From positions 1 through 46,898 of the forward strand of contig JAICNB010000017.1 in NCBI GenBank assembly GCA_025928935.1: 46,898 nucleotides of DNA, written 5' to 3'. Below the pieces are notes generated by a model. That model saw nothing but the letters and a program-made list of their open reading frames with translations, did no database searches and was not told the origin of the DNA. Shown piece after piece: positions 1-8,784 of this stretch (position 1 is its first letter; each line of letters starts with the position of its first letter). The position numbers and the translations under genes are program-made. The stretch is from Acidimicrobiia bacterium (GTDB lineage: Bacteria; Actinomycetota; Acidimicrobiia; Spongiisociales; ZC4RG35).

Positions 1-136
1 AGCAAGGATTCACCCCCAACCCCACCCCCACCACGGACGAATCAGATTCACCCGGACCCGCCGTCCCGACCAGACGCCTGCCATCGGGCCCGACCCTCCC
101 TGACCCAAGACCCTGGCACCGTCCGATAATGACCCG

Positions 137-367
137 ATGAGCGACCAAATGATCCCCGACCACGCGGACTATGACCATGGCGGGCCGAAGCATCGCGGCT
201 TCACCCTCGATGGTGAGATGCACGGGGCTTGGGAGTTCTACCGACGGGATGGCAGCCTCATGCGAAGCGGCGAGTTCGACCGGGGGCGACAGATCGGGAC
301 CTGGCGGACCTACGACCGGTCAGGAGCCCTGGTGAAGGAGACGGTGTTCCCAGGAGTCGGGGCCTGA
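137..367 (+). CDS. MORN/YwqK-like repeat small protein
   Basis: A 76-residue soluble protein. Two successive G-x-W-x2-Y/F-x3-G-x-L units are visible (GAWEFYRRDGSL, GTWRTYDRSGAL), which is the MORN-like repeat of YwqK-type proteins. In that family the repeats form a beta-hairpin sheet; the molecular role is generally unknown, and the antitoxin label used in databases is weakly founded. The N-terminus is rich in Asp and His. The gene starts a short plus-strand pair and its neighbour begins 11 bases after its stop. No strong ribosome-binding site precedes the ATG. The family assignment is fairly safe; no function can be claimed. Confidence 0.7.
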   Translation: MSDQMIPDHADYDHGGPKHRGFTLDGEMHGAWEFYRRDGSLMRSGEFDRGRQIGTWRTYDRSGALVKETVFPGVGA

Positions 368-378
368 GACATTTGTCG

Positions 379-699
379 ATGTCCTCCGGTCGCACCCGAG
401 CTGAGAAAGTCGCCGTGACCATCGCTGCAGCAGCTCTCACCTGGGTGGTCGGTGCGACGTTGATCTACAGGTCGGGAGGGATCAATACGTCCGGCCTGTT
501 GCCGACGGCGGGATCGCTCCTGGCGTTATTGGCCGCACTCAGATCCGACACCCCCCTGATGTGGCTTGGGACGGGTGTGGCGGTCGTATCGGCAGCAATG
601 CTCGTCTTCAGTGTCGGGTTGGTGATTCTGCCCGCCGGTGTTGCTTTGGTGCTGGGTTCAATGTTGCTCGGATCGGCCAGCTCGTCAACGGCTCGATGA
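379..699 (+). CDS. Small three-helix membrane protein, unknown
   Basis: I do not recognise this 106-residue protein. After a short basic N-terminus (SSGRTRAEK) there are three hydrophobic stretches, about residues 12-30, 41-54 and 62-99, so it is an integral membrane protein with almost no soluble part. The ATG at 379 is chosen because the longer open frame upstream lies inside the preceding MORN-type gene in another frame. It probably shares a transcript with that gene. It ends 18 bases before the convergent metallo-hydrolase gene. Confidence 0.55.
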   Translation: MSSGRTRAEKVAVTIAAAALTWVVGATLIYRSGGINTSGLLPTAGSLLALLAALRSDTPLMWLGTGVAVVSAAMLVFSVGLVILPAGVALVLGSMLLGSASSSTAR

Positions 700-717
700 G
701 CTGCCCCGCTAGCGCGC

Positions 718-1371
718 TCAACCGCGCTCCCACTCCGCTCGGAACGGGTTGGTCCGGCGCTCCTGTCCGATGGTCGTCTCGGGCCCATGACCGGGCAGGA
801 CCTGGGTGTCGTCGGGCAACACCATGACCTTGTCCGCCATCGATGTCATCAGGGCCTGGTGGGACCCGTAGGGGAAATCGGTTCTGCCAATGGAGCCGGC
901 GAACAACTGGTCACCCGAGAACAGGATCTCCTGCTCCTCGAGGTAGAAACAGCAATGGCCGGGGGTGTGACCGGGGGTATGGCGCACCTCGATGTCGAGA
1001 CCTGCCAGCCGAAGCCGGTCCCCATCGGACAGCGATTCGAACTTCTCGGGCACGTCGTATTCACCCGGCGGGGTCATACCGAACATCGCTCGAAGCTGCT
1101 CGACCGGATGCAGGGTGAGAAAGTCATCGTCGGGATGGACATAGACGACGGCGCCGGTGGCCCGGGACAGCTCGCCGCTTCCCCCGCTGTGGTCGATGTG
1201 CCCGTGGGTGAGCAACACACCCGCCAGGGTCAGATCGTGCTCGATGAGGGCCGCGGACAGGGTCTCAGGGTCGGGTGGGGCGTCGACGATCAGCGCCTCC
1301 CCACCGCTCTCCTTGGCCACGATGTAGGCATTGGTCGCGGCCACCCAGGCCGGCACTGCGACTACGAGCAT
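718..1371 (-). CDS. MBL-fold metallo-hydrolase, glyoxalase II-like
   Basis: A 217-residue metallo-beta-lactamase-fold hydrolase. The metal-binding motif THGHIDH is at residues 55-61, a second His motif (HTPGHTPGH) and GDQLF supply further ligands, and the C-terminus carries GHGPETTIGQERRTNPF, typical of the glyoxalase II-like subfamily. Such enzymes hydrolyse thioesters or related substrates in the cytoplasm; the true substrate is not evident and this single-domain form need not act on lactoylglutathione. Its ATG overlaps the stop of the upstream rel gene (TGATG), so the two are translationally coupled. The same pairing of rel and an MBL hydrolase is seen in other actinobacteria. Confidence 0.85.
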   Translation of the reverse strand: MLVVAVPAWVAATNAYIVAKESGGEALIVDAPPDPETLSAALIEHDLTLAGVLLTHGHIDHSGGSGELSRATGAVVYVHPDDDFLTLHPVEQLRAMFGMTPPGEYDVPEKFESLSDGDRLRLAGLDIEVRHTPGHTPGHCCFYLEEQEILFSGDQLFAGSIGRTDFPYGSHQALMTSMADKVMVLPDDTQVLPGHGPETTIGQERRTNPFRAEWERG

Positions 1372-3551
1372 CAGTTGGCCGGGTCGGTGGCGAGTCGGAA
1401 GGCGGAGAACACCCCGTCCACCCCACGGAGATCCGCCAGGAGCTTGGGTAGCTGGCTCGGGTCGGAGAGCTCCACCTCGTAGCGGAGTATCGCAACCCGG
1501 TCCTCACCGGTGTGGGTGGACGAGGCGGCGATGTTGCCGCCAGTGTCGCTGATCACCGCTGTGACATCACGGAGCAACCTGGTCCGGTCTAGGGCCTCCA
1601 CCTGGATCCACACGACGAAGGCAGTCGTGCTCCGGGCCGGCCAGGCCACCTCGACGGTGCGCTCACGGCGCTCGGCCAATGACGACACATTGGTGCAGTC
1701 GGCGCGATGCACCGAAACCCCCCGCCCCACGGTGACATACCCCACGATGGGGTCGCCGGGAACCGGGGAACAACACCTTGCCAGGTGGATCAGCATGTCG
1801 TCCTGCCCCTCGACGACGACCTCGGCCGTGTCCAGGGGTCGTCGCCTCCGGGGATGGAAGAACTCGTCTTCTTCCGTCTCCGGGCTGAGCAGACGTGAGA
1901 CGCGGGTGGCCACAGAATCGATCGAGACCGTCCCCTCGCCCACCGCGACCTGGAGTGATTCGATGTCCTTCTGACCCAGCTCGGCGGAGATGGAGGTGAG
2001 CAGGCTCTCCTTCTCGGCGGCGGCGATGCCCGGCGCCTCCCTCTTGAAAAGGGTCTGCAGCATGTCCTTCCCCTCGGAGAGAGCCTGGTCGCGCCGCTCC
2101 TTGGTGAACCACTGCCTGATCTTCGACTTGGCCCGGCCGGTACGGACGAATGCGAGCCAGTCCCGGCTGGGGCCGGCGTCGACTGCCTTGGACGTCATCA
2201 CTTCGATGATGTCGCCCGACTGGAGACGGGTGGAGAGCGGGACGAGCCGTCCGTTGATCCTGGCGCCGACACATCGATGCCCGACCTCGGTGTGGACGGC
2301 ATAGGCGAAGTCAACCGTCGTGGAGCCCGCCGGGAGCGGCTTCACGTCGCCACCAGGGGTCAGCACGAATACCTCGTCCTGGTAGAGGTCGAGCTTGAGG
2401 TTGGCCAGGAACTCCTCAGGGTCGTCGTCGTCGCCCCACGAGATGAAGTCCATTCGGGGCAGCTGGCCGGCCTCGCCTTCCTTGTAGCGCCAGTGGGCGG
2501 CGATGCCGGCTTCGGCACGCTGGTGCATCTCCTCGGTCCGGATCTGGACCTCGAGCGGCTTCCCGTCGGGTCCGATCACCGTGGTATGGAGCGATTGGTA
2601 GAGGTTGATCTTGGGCATCGCGATGTAGTCCTTGAACCGCCCCGTCACCGGCACCCAATGGCTGTGGATCAACCCGAGAGCGGCGTAACAATCCCTCACC
2701 GTGTCGGCGATGATCCGGATGCCGATCAAGTCGTGGATGTCCTCGAACGGCCGGTTCTGCTCCCGCATCTTCCGGTAGATCGAATACTGGTGCTTGGGAC
2801 GACCGGTCACTTCGGCCTCGATTCCCGAATCACCCAGGATGCCGGAGATCTCGTCGACCATCTTCTCGATGAAGGCCTCCCGCTCCGGCGCCCGCTCGGC
2901 CAGCTTCACCTGGATCTCGGCGTTGGGCCCCGGATAGAGGATTGCGAAGCAGCGATCCTCGAACTCGTGTTTGATCTCCTGGACCCCGAGCCGGTGAGCC
3001 AGAGGGGCGTAGACGTCGAGGGTCTCCTGAGCCACCCGGCGTTGTTTCTCCTCCCGGAGGGCATGGACCGTCCGCAGGTTGTGGAGACGGTCGAACAGTT
3101 TGATGATCAGGACCCTGACGTCCTGGGCCATGGCCACCACCATCTTGCGGATCGTCGCCGCTTGGGCCTGCTCCCGATTCGAGTAGCGGACGCGGTCCAA
3201 CTTCGTGACGCCGTCGATGAGCCGGGCGATCTCGTCACCGAAATCCATCGAGAGGTCGCTGAGCGTCAGGGTGGTGTCCTCGACGGTGTCGTGGAGAAGG
3301 GCCGCGGCGAGGGTCGGCTCGTCCAGCCCATATTCGGCGAGCATCAGGGCTACGGCGAGGGGGTGGGTGATGTAGGGGTCACCGGTCTTTCGCACCTGGC
3401 CGGCGTGTGCCTTGGCCGCCAACTCGTAGGCACGACGCATCAGTTCTACATCGCCGTCGGGATGATGGGCGACGAAGGCCGCGACGACATCTTCGAATGT
3501 CGCCTGGCTCTGATCAGTCGTAGGTGACGAGGGCATGAAACGGGACACCAT
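1371..3551 (-). CDS. rel: Bifunctional (p)ppGpp synthetase/hydrolase RelA/SpoT (Rel)
   Basis: Rel makes and destroys the stringent-response alarmone (p)ppGpp. The 726-residue protein has the full long-RSH order: an HD hydrolase domain with the intact LLHDTVEDT motif (His87-Asp88), a synthetase domain (GRPKHQYSIYRKM near 248, then DLIGIRII and NLYQSLHTTV), a TGS domain (about 390-450), and a C-terminal ACT domain. Both active sites look intact, so it should be bifunctional. The start at 3551 is preferred over the ATG at 3536 because AAGGAAG lies 4-5 bases upstream; it overlaps the end of apt by 38 bases. It belongs to the ruvC-to-MBL run, in the usual apt-rel order. Confidence 0.95.
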   Translation of the reverse strand: MVSRFMPSSPTTDQSQATFEDVVAAFVAHHPDGDVELMRRAYELAAKAHAGQVRKTGDPYITHPLAVALMLAEYGLDEPTLAAALLHDTVEDTTLTLSDLSMDFGDEIARLIDGVTKLDRVRYSNREQAQAATIRKMVVAMAQDVRVLIIKLFDRLHNLRTVHALREEKQRRVAQETLDVYAPLAHRLGVQEIKHEFEDRCFAILYPGPNAEIQVKLAERAPEREAFIEKMVDEISGILGDSGIEAEVTGRPKHQYSIYRKMREQNRPFEDIHDLIGIRIIADTVRDCYAALGLIHSHWVPVTGRFKDYIAMPKINLYQSLHTTVIGPDGKPLEVQIRTEEMHQRAEAGIAAHWRYKEGEAGQLPRMDFISWGDDDDPEEFLANLKLDLYQDEVFVLTPGGDVKPLPAGSTTVDFAYAVHTEVGHRCVGARINGRLVPLSTRLQSGDIIEVMTSKAVDAGPSRDWLAFVRTGRAKSKIRQWFTKERRDQALSEGKDMLQTLFKREAPGIAAAEKESLLTSISAELGQKDIESLQVAVGEGTVSIDSVATRVSRLLSPETEEDEFFHPRRRRPLDTAEVVVEGQDDMLIHLARCCSPVPGDPIVGYVTVGRGVSVHRADCTNVSSLAERRERTVEVAWPARSTTAFVVWIQVEALDRTRLLRDVTAVISDTGGNIAASSTHTGEDRVAILRYEVELSDPSQLPKLLADLRGVDGVFSAFRLATDPAN

Positions 3552-4032
3552 CCAGCTTCCTTGCGCCGTCGAGGAAGGACAGCTCGATGAACACAGAGAA
3601 CCCGACCACTTCGGCGCCTATCTTCCTCAACAACCGAATAGCGGCTGCCGCTGTTCCGCCAGTGGCGATGACGTCGTCGACGAGCAGGACTTTCTCGCCA
3701 CTCCTTGCGGCGTCGGTGTGGATCTCGAGCGAGTCGGTCCCGTACTCGAGCGAATAATCCTCTCGAACCGTCTCATATGGCAGCTTGCCCGGCTTGCGAA
3801 CGGGGATGAATCCGGCGCCGAGACGCTCGGCAACCGGTGTGGCGAGTGTGAACCCCCGCGCCTCGATGCCCGCCACCTTGTCCACGCCCAGGTCGCGGAA
3901 CGGCGCGGCAAGCGCATCCACCAGGGCAGAGAACGCATCTCTGTCGGCCAGGACCGGGGTTATGTCCTTGAAGACGACTCCGGGCTCCGGGAAGTCTGGG
4001 ATGTCGCGGATGAGCGAGATGAGTTTGTCCAC
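3514..4032 (-). CDS. apt: Adenine phosphoribosyltransferase
   Basis: Apt salvages adenine by joining it to PRPP to give AMP. The 172-residue length is normal. The PRPP-binding loop VLLVDDVIATGGTA is clear and the purine-recognition region GIEARGFTLATPVA is intact. The start is GTG (residues DKLISLIRDIPDFPEPG follow), with no strong ribosome-binding site. The gene lies between yajC and rel, and its 3' end is overlapped by the start of rel, so translation of the two is probably linked. The apt-rel neighbourhood is ancient and widespread. Confidence 0.93.
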   Translation of the reverse strand: MDKLISLIRDIPDFPEPGVVFKDITPVLADRDAFSALVDALAAPFRDLGVDKVAGIEARGFTLATPVAERLGAGFIPVRKPGKLPYETVREDYSLEYGTDSLEIHTDAARSGEKVLLVDDVIATGGTAAAAIRLLRKIGAEVVGFSVFIELSFLDGARKLDGVPFHALVTYD

Positions 4033-4052
4033 CCGCAGAGTCTACGGCTGGA

Positions 4053-4367
4053 TCAGGGGGTTTCCGTGTCCGGCTTGTCTTCTCCCACACGGGAGCCGAT
4101 CGCCCGTCTGGAGACCCGGATCTTCCCTTCCTCCACCCGCAGCACCACGCTTTCCTCGTCCACAGAGACCACCGTGCCATGGATGCCCCCGATGGTCCGA
4201 ACCTCCTCACCCGGGCTGAGCGACTTCGAGAGCGTCTGCTGGGCCTTCGCCCGATTTCGCTGGGGCCGGATGATGAACAACCAGAACACCGCAACCATCA
4301 AGCCCAGGAACAGCAACGATGGCAGCGGACTGGCCGCGGCCTCCTGGGCAAGGACGACGTGGGTCAA
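4053..4367 (-). CDS. yajC: Preprotein translocase subunit YajC, TTG start
   Basis: YajC is the small membrane partner of SecD/SecF in the Sec translocon. The 104-residue protein has one N-terminal transmembrane helix (LPSLLFLGLMVAVFWLFII), then the family motif RPQRNRAK and the cytoplasmic domain with GEEVRTIGGIHGTVV. The start is TTG at 4367, not an upstream ATG, because GGGAGGA sits at perfect spacing before it and the family starts here. Unusually, no secD or secF follows: the next gene is apt. The gene lies downstream of tgt as in most bacteria. Confidence 0.9.
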   Translation of the reverse strand: MTHVVLAQEAAASPLPSLLFLGLMVAVFWLFIIRPQRNRAKAQQTLSKSLSPGEEVRTIGGIHGTVVSVDEESVVLRVEEGKIRVSRRAIGSRVGEDKPDTETP

Positions 4368-4422
4368 TTGATCCTCCCGATCGTGTGCGTCAGACCAGGC
4401 GAGATTAGGCGGTGGGATACGC

Positions 4423-5532
4423 CTACGACGAACCGCCCGAGCGGGCCCGCGCCACCCCTTCGAGGTATTGCGTGAACCTTCCACCCTCGATGGCGTCAGC
4501 CGCGCCGGCGATCAGGTCGAGGGTGTAACGGAGGTTGTGAATCGTGAGCAGACGGTGGGCCGATAGCTCCTTGACCCGGACCAGGTGCCGCAGATAGGCC
4601 CGGCTGTGCACAGCACATGTGCGACAAGGGCATTCCTCGTCGATGGGACGGTCATCGGCCTCGAATCCCGCGTTCCGCAGGTTCATGTCGCCGTACCGGG
4701 TCAGTGCCTTGCCGTGGCGGGCGAGACGTGTCGGGATCACACAATCGAACATGTCCGCCCCCCTGGCGATCGCGTCGAGCAAGCCTTGGGTGTCTCCCAG
4801 CCCCATCACGTACCGGGGCTTGTCCCCTGGCAACTCCTGGAAACTCGCCTCCAGGGCGACCTGGCGTTCCCCGGCCGTCTCCCCCACGGAGAGACCGCCG
4901 ATACCGAAGCCCGTGAACCCGAGAGCCGCGGTCTGCGCCGCGCTCTTCGACCTGAGATCGGGGTCCACGCCGCCCTGTACGATCCCCAACAGGGTCTGAT
5001 CTGCCCTGCTGTGCGCTTCAAGACAACGCTCGGCCCAACGCAAGGTCCGTTCCATCTCCGATTCGACCAGTTCCCTCGGAGCGGGGAGGCCGACACAGAC
5101 GTCGAGCGCCATGGCGATGTCCGACCCCAGCTCTTCCTGGATCTTCACCGCCGCCTCCGGAGTGAGCCCGACATTCGCGCCGTCGTACACCGACTTGAAC
5201 CTGGCGCCGTCCTCGTCGATGGTTGGACCGAGGGAGAAGATCTGGAAGCCACCGGAGTCGGTCAGGATCGGGCCTTCCCACCCCATGAATCGGTGCAAGC
5301 CGCCCCGCTCGGCGATCATCGTCGACCCGGGCCGAAGCATGAGGTGATACGTGTTGGCCAGCACGATCCCGGCTCCGGCCTCGACGAGGTCGCGGGTGTC
5401 GACAGCCTTGACCGCCGCTCTGGTGCCCACGGGCATGAATGCAGGGGTACGCACCTGGCCATGGGGGGTATCGAGGCGACCGGTGCGAGCCGACCCGTCT
5501 CTCGCCGCCAAGGTCCACGTGACCGAGCCCAT
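4423..5532 (-). CDS. tgt: tRNA-guanine transglycosylase
   Basis: Tgt exchanges guanine at the wobble position of GUN-anticodon tRNAs for a queuosine precursor. The 369-residue length fits bacterial Tgt. The catalytic region DSGGFQIFSLG is present, as is the second active-site stretch VMGLGDTQGLLDAI. The C-terminal zinc site CPCRTC (with a further His) is intact. It sits next to queA, the following step in queuosine synthesis, 8 bases downstream of queA. No preQ1 synthesis genes are in the window. The tRNA-Cys and tRNA-Val genes nearby do not have GUN anticodons of the queuosine set (His, Tyr, Asp, Asn). Confidence 0.95.
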   Translation of the reverse strand: MGSVTWTLAARDGSARTGRLDTPHGQVRTPAFMPVGTRAAVKAVDTRDLVEAGAGIVLANTYHLMLRPGSTMIAERGGLHRFMGWEGPILTDSGGFQIFSLGPTIDEDGARFKSVYDGANVGLTPEAAVKIQEELGSDIAMALDVCVGLPAPRELVESEMERTLRWAERCLEAHSRADQTLLGIVQGGVDPDLRSKSAAQTAALGFTGFGIGGLSVGETAGERQVALEASFQELPGDKPRYVMGLGDTQGLLDAIARGADMFDCVIPTRLARHGKALTRYGDMNLRNAGFEADDRPIDEECPCRTCAVHSRAYLRHLVRVKELSAHRLLTIHNLRYTLDLIAGAADAIEGGRFTQYLEGVARARSGGSS

Positions 5533-5540
5533 GAGGCCGA

Positions 5541-6545
5541 TTATCGCTCGGCGTACATCGCATCCCCGAAGGAGAGGAAGCGGTAGCCCCGCTCCATTGC
5601 GACCCGATACGCCTCACGCCAGCGCAATCCCATGAAGGCCGCCACCAGCACCACCAGAGTGGATCCGGGGACGTGGAAGTTCGTGACCAGGCAGTCCACG
5701 ACCCTGAACCGGTCTCCGGGCTTGAGAAAGAGCTCGGTCTGACCTTGGGCGGCACGCACGGTGCCGTCTTCATCTGCGAATGACTCCAGGGCACGTACCA
5801 CAGTGGTCCCGATGGCCACCACCCGGCACCCCGACCCGCGTGCTTCCCGGATCGCTGTTGTTGTCGTCTCGGGAACCGCACACCACTCCGAGTGCATCCG
5901 GTGACCTTCGATCTCCGCGGAGGTGATCGGCCGGAAGGTGTCGATCCCGACATGCAGGTCCACGGTCGCCGTGGCTACGCCCGCCTCGTCCAACCCCTTG
6001 ACGACCTCCGGCGTGAAGTGGAGTCCTGCGGTGGGCGCCGCCGCCGAACCGGCGCGACGAGCGAACATGGTCTGATAGCGGGAGCTGTCTTGGAGAGTGC
6101 CCTTGAAATAGGGCGGCAACGGCACCTCACCGGCCGCGGCGATGGCCGATTCCACGTCGGGGGCCTCCAGGTCCACGACCACGATCCCTTCGGCCGGCCC
6201 ATCGACCACGGTGGCAGTCAAACCCTCGAATTCGATCACGATCCCGGAGCGGAGACGTCTGGCGGGGCGGGCCAGAGCCTCCCAGAGGCCGTCTGGGCGA
6301 CCTGACAGGACCAGCAGCTCGACTGATCCCCCCGTGTCACGTCTGGTGCCCGTGAGACGGGCCGCCCTCACCCGCGTCTCATTGACGACGACCAGGTCGC
6401 CAGGCCTGAGCAGCGAGGGAAGCTCGAGAAACCGATGATCCGACATGTCGCGGGTGTCGAGCAGCCGAGAGTCGTGTCGTGGCTCGAGTGCCTCCTGAGC
6501 GATCGACGAATCCGGCAGCGCATAGGTGAACTCCTCGACCCTCAT
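5541..6545 (-). CDS. queA: S-adenosylmethionine:tRNA ribosyltransferase-isomerase
   Basis: QueA transfers the ribosyl part of S-adenosylmethionine to preQ1 in tRNA, giving epoxyqueuosine. The 334-residue protein has the family N-terminus (YALPDSSIAQEALEPRHDSRLL shortened here to YALPDSSIAQ), the PTAGLHFT motif and the conserved C-terminal part HVPGSTLVVLVAAFMG. It lies between ruvB and tgt with short gaps (12 and 8 bases), so the queuosine genes are co-transcribed with the Holliday-junction genes, an arrangement found in many bacteria. Confidence 0.95.
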   Translation of the reverse strand: MRVEEFTYALPDSSIAQEALEPRHDSRLLDTRDMSDHRFLELPSLLRPGDLVVVNETRVRAARLTGTRRDTGGSVELLVLSGRPDGLWEALARPARRLRSGIVIEFEGLTATVVDGPAEGIVVVDLEAPDVESAIAAAGEVPLPPYFKGTLQDSSRYQTMFARRAGSAAAPTAGLHFTPEVVKGLDEAGVATATVDLHVGIDTFRPITSAEIEGHRMHSEWCAVPETTTTAIREARGSGCRVVAIGTTVVRALESFADEDGTVRAAQGQTELFLKPGDRFRVVDCLVTNFHVPGSTLVVLVAAFMGLRWREAYRVAMERGYRFLSFGDAMYAER

Positions 6546-6557
6546 CTGGTGGTGAGG

Positions 6558-7571
6558 CTAGAGAAGGGTGCCCTGGGCGTCGGCCGGTGGCTCTTTGCCG
6601 AGATGGGCGTAGCCCCGGGGGGTCGCCATCCGGCCTCTCGGTGTCCGCTTGATCAGCCCGGACTGGAGGAGGAAGGGCTCGTAGGCGTCCTCGACGGTCT
6701 CGGGCTCCTCTCCGACAGCGATCGCAAGGGTGGAGAGACCCACCGGCCCCCCGCCGAAGCGCTCGATGATGGACTCGAGGATGGCTCGGTCGACCTTGTC
6801 CAGGCCCAGGTTGTCCACCTCGAAGACCCGTAGGGCCTCGTCTGCGACCTGAGGGTCGATGACGCCCGACGCCCGGGCCACTGCATAGTCACGCACCCGG
6901 GCGAGCAGCCGGTTGGCGATGCGGGGCGTGGACCGGCTGCGACCTGCGATGATCCCGGCCGCATCGGCGCTGATCTCCACCCCGATGATCCCGGAGGAGC
7001 GCTTGATGATCGTCGCCAGCTCGTCTGCCTCGTAGTAGTCGAGCTTCTCCTCGATACCGAAGCGGTCGCGAAGCGGCGCTGTCACCGTCCCTTTCCTCGT
7101 GGTAGCCCCCACCAGGGTGAATCGGGGGAGATCGAGCCGGATCGACTGCGCCGTCGGCCCCTTGCCCAGCACGATGTCGAGCTGAAAGTCCTCCATTGCG
7201 GGGTACAGCACCTCCTCCACAGCCCGTGGGAGGCGGTGGATCTCGTCGATGAAGAACACGTCACCAACGTCGAGGTTGGAGAGGATGGCGGCCAAATCGC
7301 CGGGGCGGTCCAGGGCGGGCCCAGAGGTGACGCGCATCTTCACCTCGAGCTCATGGGCGATCACCCCGGCCAGGGTCGTCTTGCCCAGCCCCGGGGGGCC
7401 GGAGAAGAGGACGTGGTCGAGAGGGCGACTTTCTTTGCGGGCAGCCTCCAGCGAGATCTGCAGGCGCTCCCTCACCCTGTCCTGTCCGATGAACTCATCG
7501 AGGCGCTTCGGCCGAAGCGTCACCTCCTCTTCGGTTTCGACGGCGGGGTTGAGCAGTGAGTCCTCCCGCAT
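6558..7571 (-). CDS. ruvB: Holliday junction ATP-dependent helicase RuvB
   Basis: RuvB is the AAA+ motor that drives branch migration of Holliday junctions with RuvA. The 337 residues contain Walker A (GPPGLGKTT), Walker B (FIDEIHRL), sensor 1 (LVGATTRKG), the arginine-finger region (PLRDRFGI) and the C-terminal winged-helix domain ([16 protein letters not shown]). It begins 2 bases after the ruvA stop, without a clear ribosome-binding site, so it probably relies on coupling to ruvA. Its transcription should be LexA-controlled through the promoter in front of ruvC. Confidence 0.96.
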   Translation of the reverse strand: MREDSLLNPAVETEEEVTLRPKRLDEFIGQDRVRERLQISLEAARKESRPLDHVLFSGPPGLGKTTLAGVIAHELEVKMRVTSGPALDRPGDLAAILSNLDVGDVFFIDEIHRLPRAVEEVLYPAMEDFQLDIVLGKGPTAQSIRLDLPRFTLVGATTRKGTVTAPLRDRFGIEEKLDYYEADELATIIKRSSGIIGVEISADAAGIIAGRSRSTPRIANRLLARVRDYAVARASGVIDPQVADEALRVFEVDNLGLDKVDRAILESIIERFGGGPVGLSTLAIAVGEEPETVEDAYEPFLLQSGLIKRTPRGRMATPRGYAHLGKEPPADAQGTLL

Positions 7572-7573
7572 GA

Positions 7574-8143
7574 CTAGCCCCTGCCCAAGGCGCGCAGCGC
7601 TGTCTTGATCTGTGTCTCGATGCTCGCCTCGGGGTCGAGCTCCCCGATCACGGCGTTGATCTCCTCGGTCGTGTAGCCCAGACCTTCCAATGCCTGGCGC
7701 ACGGTGACGGTGTTGGTCGAATTGCCGACCTCCGCTTCGACGCCTGCCAGCTTGGGAGCGAGCTCGAGGACGATCTTCTGCGCTCCTCTCTTCCCGACCC
7801 CGGGGACGACCGTGAGCGCGTCGGAGTCCTCGGTGACGATGGCGCGGATCACTTCCTGTCGAGTCATGGCGCCGAGGATGGACATGGCCAGCTTCGGTCC
7901 CACTCCCCCGGCGCCGAGCAGTATTCGGAAGAGGTCGCGGTCGGCCTCCGTCTCGAAGCCATAGAGGCTCATCTCGTCTTCGCGGACATGGGTGTGGGTG
8001 TGCACCACCACTTCCTCACCCACGCCGGGCAGGCCGGCGAGGCTGCGGGGTGTCATCGTGACCTCGTAGCCGACCCCGCCGACTTCCACGCAGGCCATCT
8101 CTCCCCGCCTCGCCACCAAGACACCTCGTAGCCTGCCGATCAT
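7574..8143 (-). CDS. ruvA: Holliday junction DNA-binding subunit RuvA
   Basis: RuvA binds the four-way junction as a tetramer and loads RuvB. The 189 residues show the N-terminal OB fold ([10 protein letters not shown]), tandem helix-hairpin-helix motifs ([12 protein letters not shown] and [12 protein letters not shown]) and the C-terminal RuvB-binding three-helix domain ([12 protein letters not shown]). The ATG at 8143 overlaps the ruvC stop as ATGA, which with the family N-terminus fixes the start; a longer reading upstream would intrude into ruvC. Confidence 0.95.
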   Translation of the reverse strand: MIGRLRGVLVARRGEMACVEVGGVGYEVTMTPRSLAGLPGVGEEVVVHTHTHVREDEMSLYGFETEADRDLFRILLGAGGVGPKLAMSILGAMTRQEVIRAIVTEDSDALTVVPGVGKRGAQKIVLELAPKLAGVEAEVGNSTNTVTVRQALEGLGYTTEEINAVIGELDPEASIETQIKTALRALGRG

Positions 8144-8673
8144 CTGGACGGATCCCCCCTCCCCGGCAACGCCGGCGATCCCCCCTGCTGAGGGAGAGAC
8201 AGCTCCAGTGGGGCCGCCCGCAGGTGGCAAAGCGCGATGGCCAGAGCGTCTGCGGCGTCCGCGGGCTTCGGTGGATCGGTGAGCCTCAAGAGTCTCGCCA
8301 CCATCTGCTGGATCTGGGTCTTGGTGGCGGCACCATCGCCGGTGATGGCGGACTTGACCGCGGTCGGGGCGTATTCGGAGACGGGGACGCCGGCCCGAGC
8401 GGCGGCGAGCAGTGCGACTCCGGAGGCACGGCCGACGGCGATCGCCGTCTGGAGGTTCCGGTTGGTGAACACCGTCTCCACAGCCACTGCGTCGGGGTGC
8501 GACTCCTCCATCACCTGGCTCAGACCCATGAACAGCTCATGGAGGCGCACGGCCATGGTTTTCCCGGGATCGGTCCGGATCACCCCGGCCAGCCGGGCAG
8601 TCGGCGGGTGACCGCCCTTCACCAACCCGTACCCGGTGGCGGAAAGCCCGGGGTCGATGCCCATGACGAACAT
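8140..8673 (-). CDS. ruvC: Holliday junction resolvase RuvC
   Basis: RuvC cuts Holliday junctions symmetrically. The 177-residue reading starts MFVMGIDPGLSATGYG, matching the usual RuvC N-terminus with the first catalytic Asp in GIDPG. The second acidic site is in VAVETVFTNRN and the C-terminal pair in PADAADALAIA. The ATG at 8673 is favoured by homology; a TTG at 8694 and an ATG at 8664 are alternatives. A LexA box overlaps this start codon, so the transcript must have almost no leader. ruvA overlaps the stop by ATGA. Confidence 0.92.
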   Translation of the reverse strand: MFVMGIDPGLSATGYGLVKGGHPPTARLAGVIRTDPGKTMAVRLHELFMGLSQVMEESHPDAVAVETVFTNRNLQTAIAVGRASGVALLAAARAGVPVSEYAPTAVKSAITGDGAATKTQIQQMVARLLRLTDPPKPADAADALAIALCHLRAAPLELSLPQQGGSPALPGRGDPSR

Positions 8674-8689
8674 ATGTTTGGTGAGACTA
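8667..8689 (-). promoter_or_regulatory. LexA box and -10 of ruvCAB
   Basis: CGAACATATGTTTG at 8667-8680 matches CGAAC-N4-GTTCG with one change. On the minus strand a TAGTCT -10 candidate sits at 8684-8689, which would put the start of transcription inside the box, about 3 bases before the ruvC ATG. The same 14 bases occur exactly at 31007-31020 before lexA. The box is seen directly; the promoter is inferred and no good -35 is visible. Confidence 0.75.
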
Positions 8690-8734
8690 GGCAACGTCGA
8701 GGTGGTTGCCCGCCATTTTGCATCCCCTTGACGC

Positions 8735-8765
8735 GGTCGGGGGCGCCGTGGCGGCGCCCCCGACC
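8735..8765 (-). terminator. GC-rich 13-bp hairpin
   Basis: GGTCGGGGGCGCC (8735-8747) pairs perfectly with GGCGCCCCCGACC (8753-8765) around a 5-base loop. It lies 19 bases after the stop of the GlsB-type gene at 8785, so it probably ends that transcript before the ruvC promoter. There is no T-tract on the minus strand, as is common for hairpins of high-GC actinobacteria. Confidence 0.65.
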
Positions 8766-8784
8766 GATCTGGCCAGTGCTCCGG

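Noticed and set aside
1-136. C-rich left edge as a repeat or CRISPR leader
   Set aside because: Only short C-tracts without periodic units; nothing supportable.
1079-1092. LexA-box-like CGAACATCGCTCGA
   Set aside because: Two mismatches in the arms, and it lies inside the coding part of the MBL hydrolase away from any promoter.
2277-3527. Plus-strand open frame opposite rel
   Set aside because: Shadow of the conserved RelA/SpoT gene.
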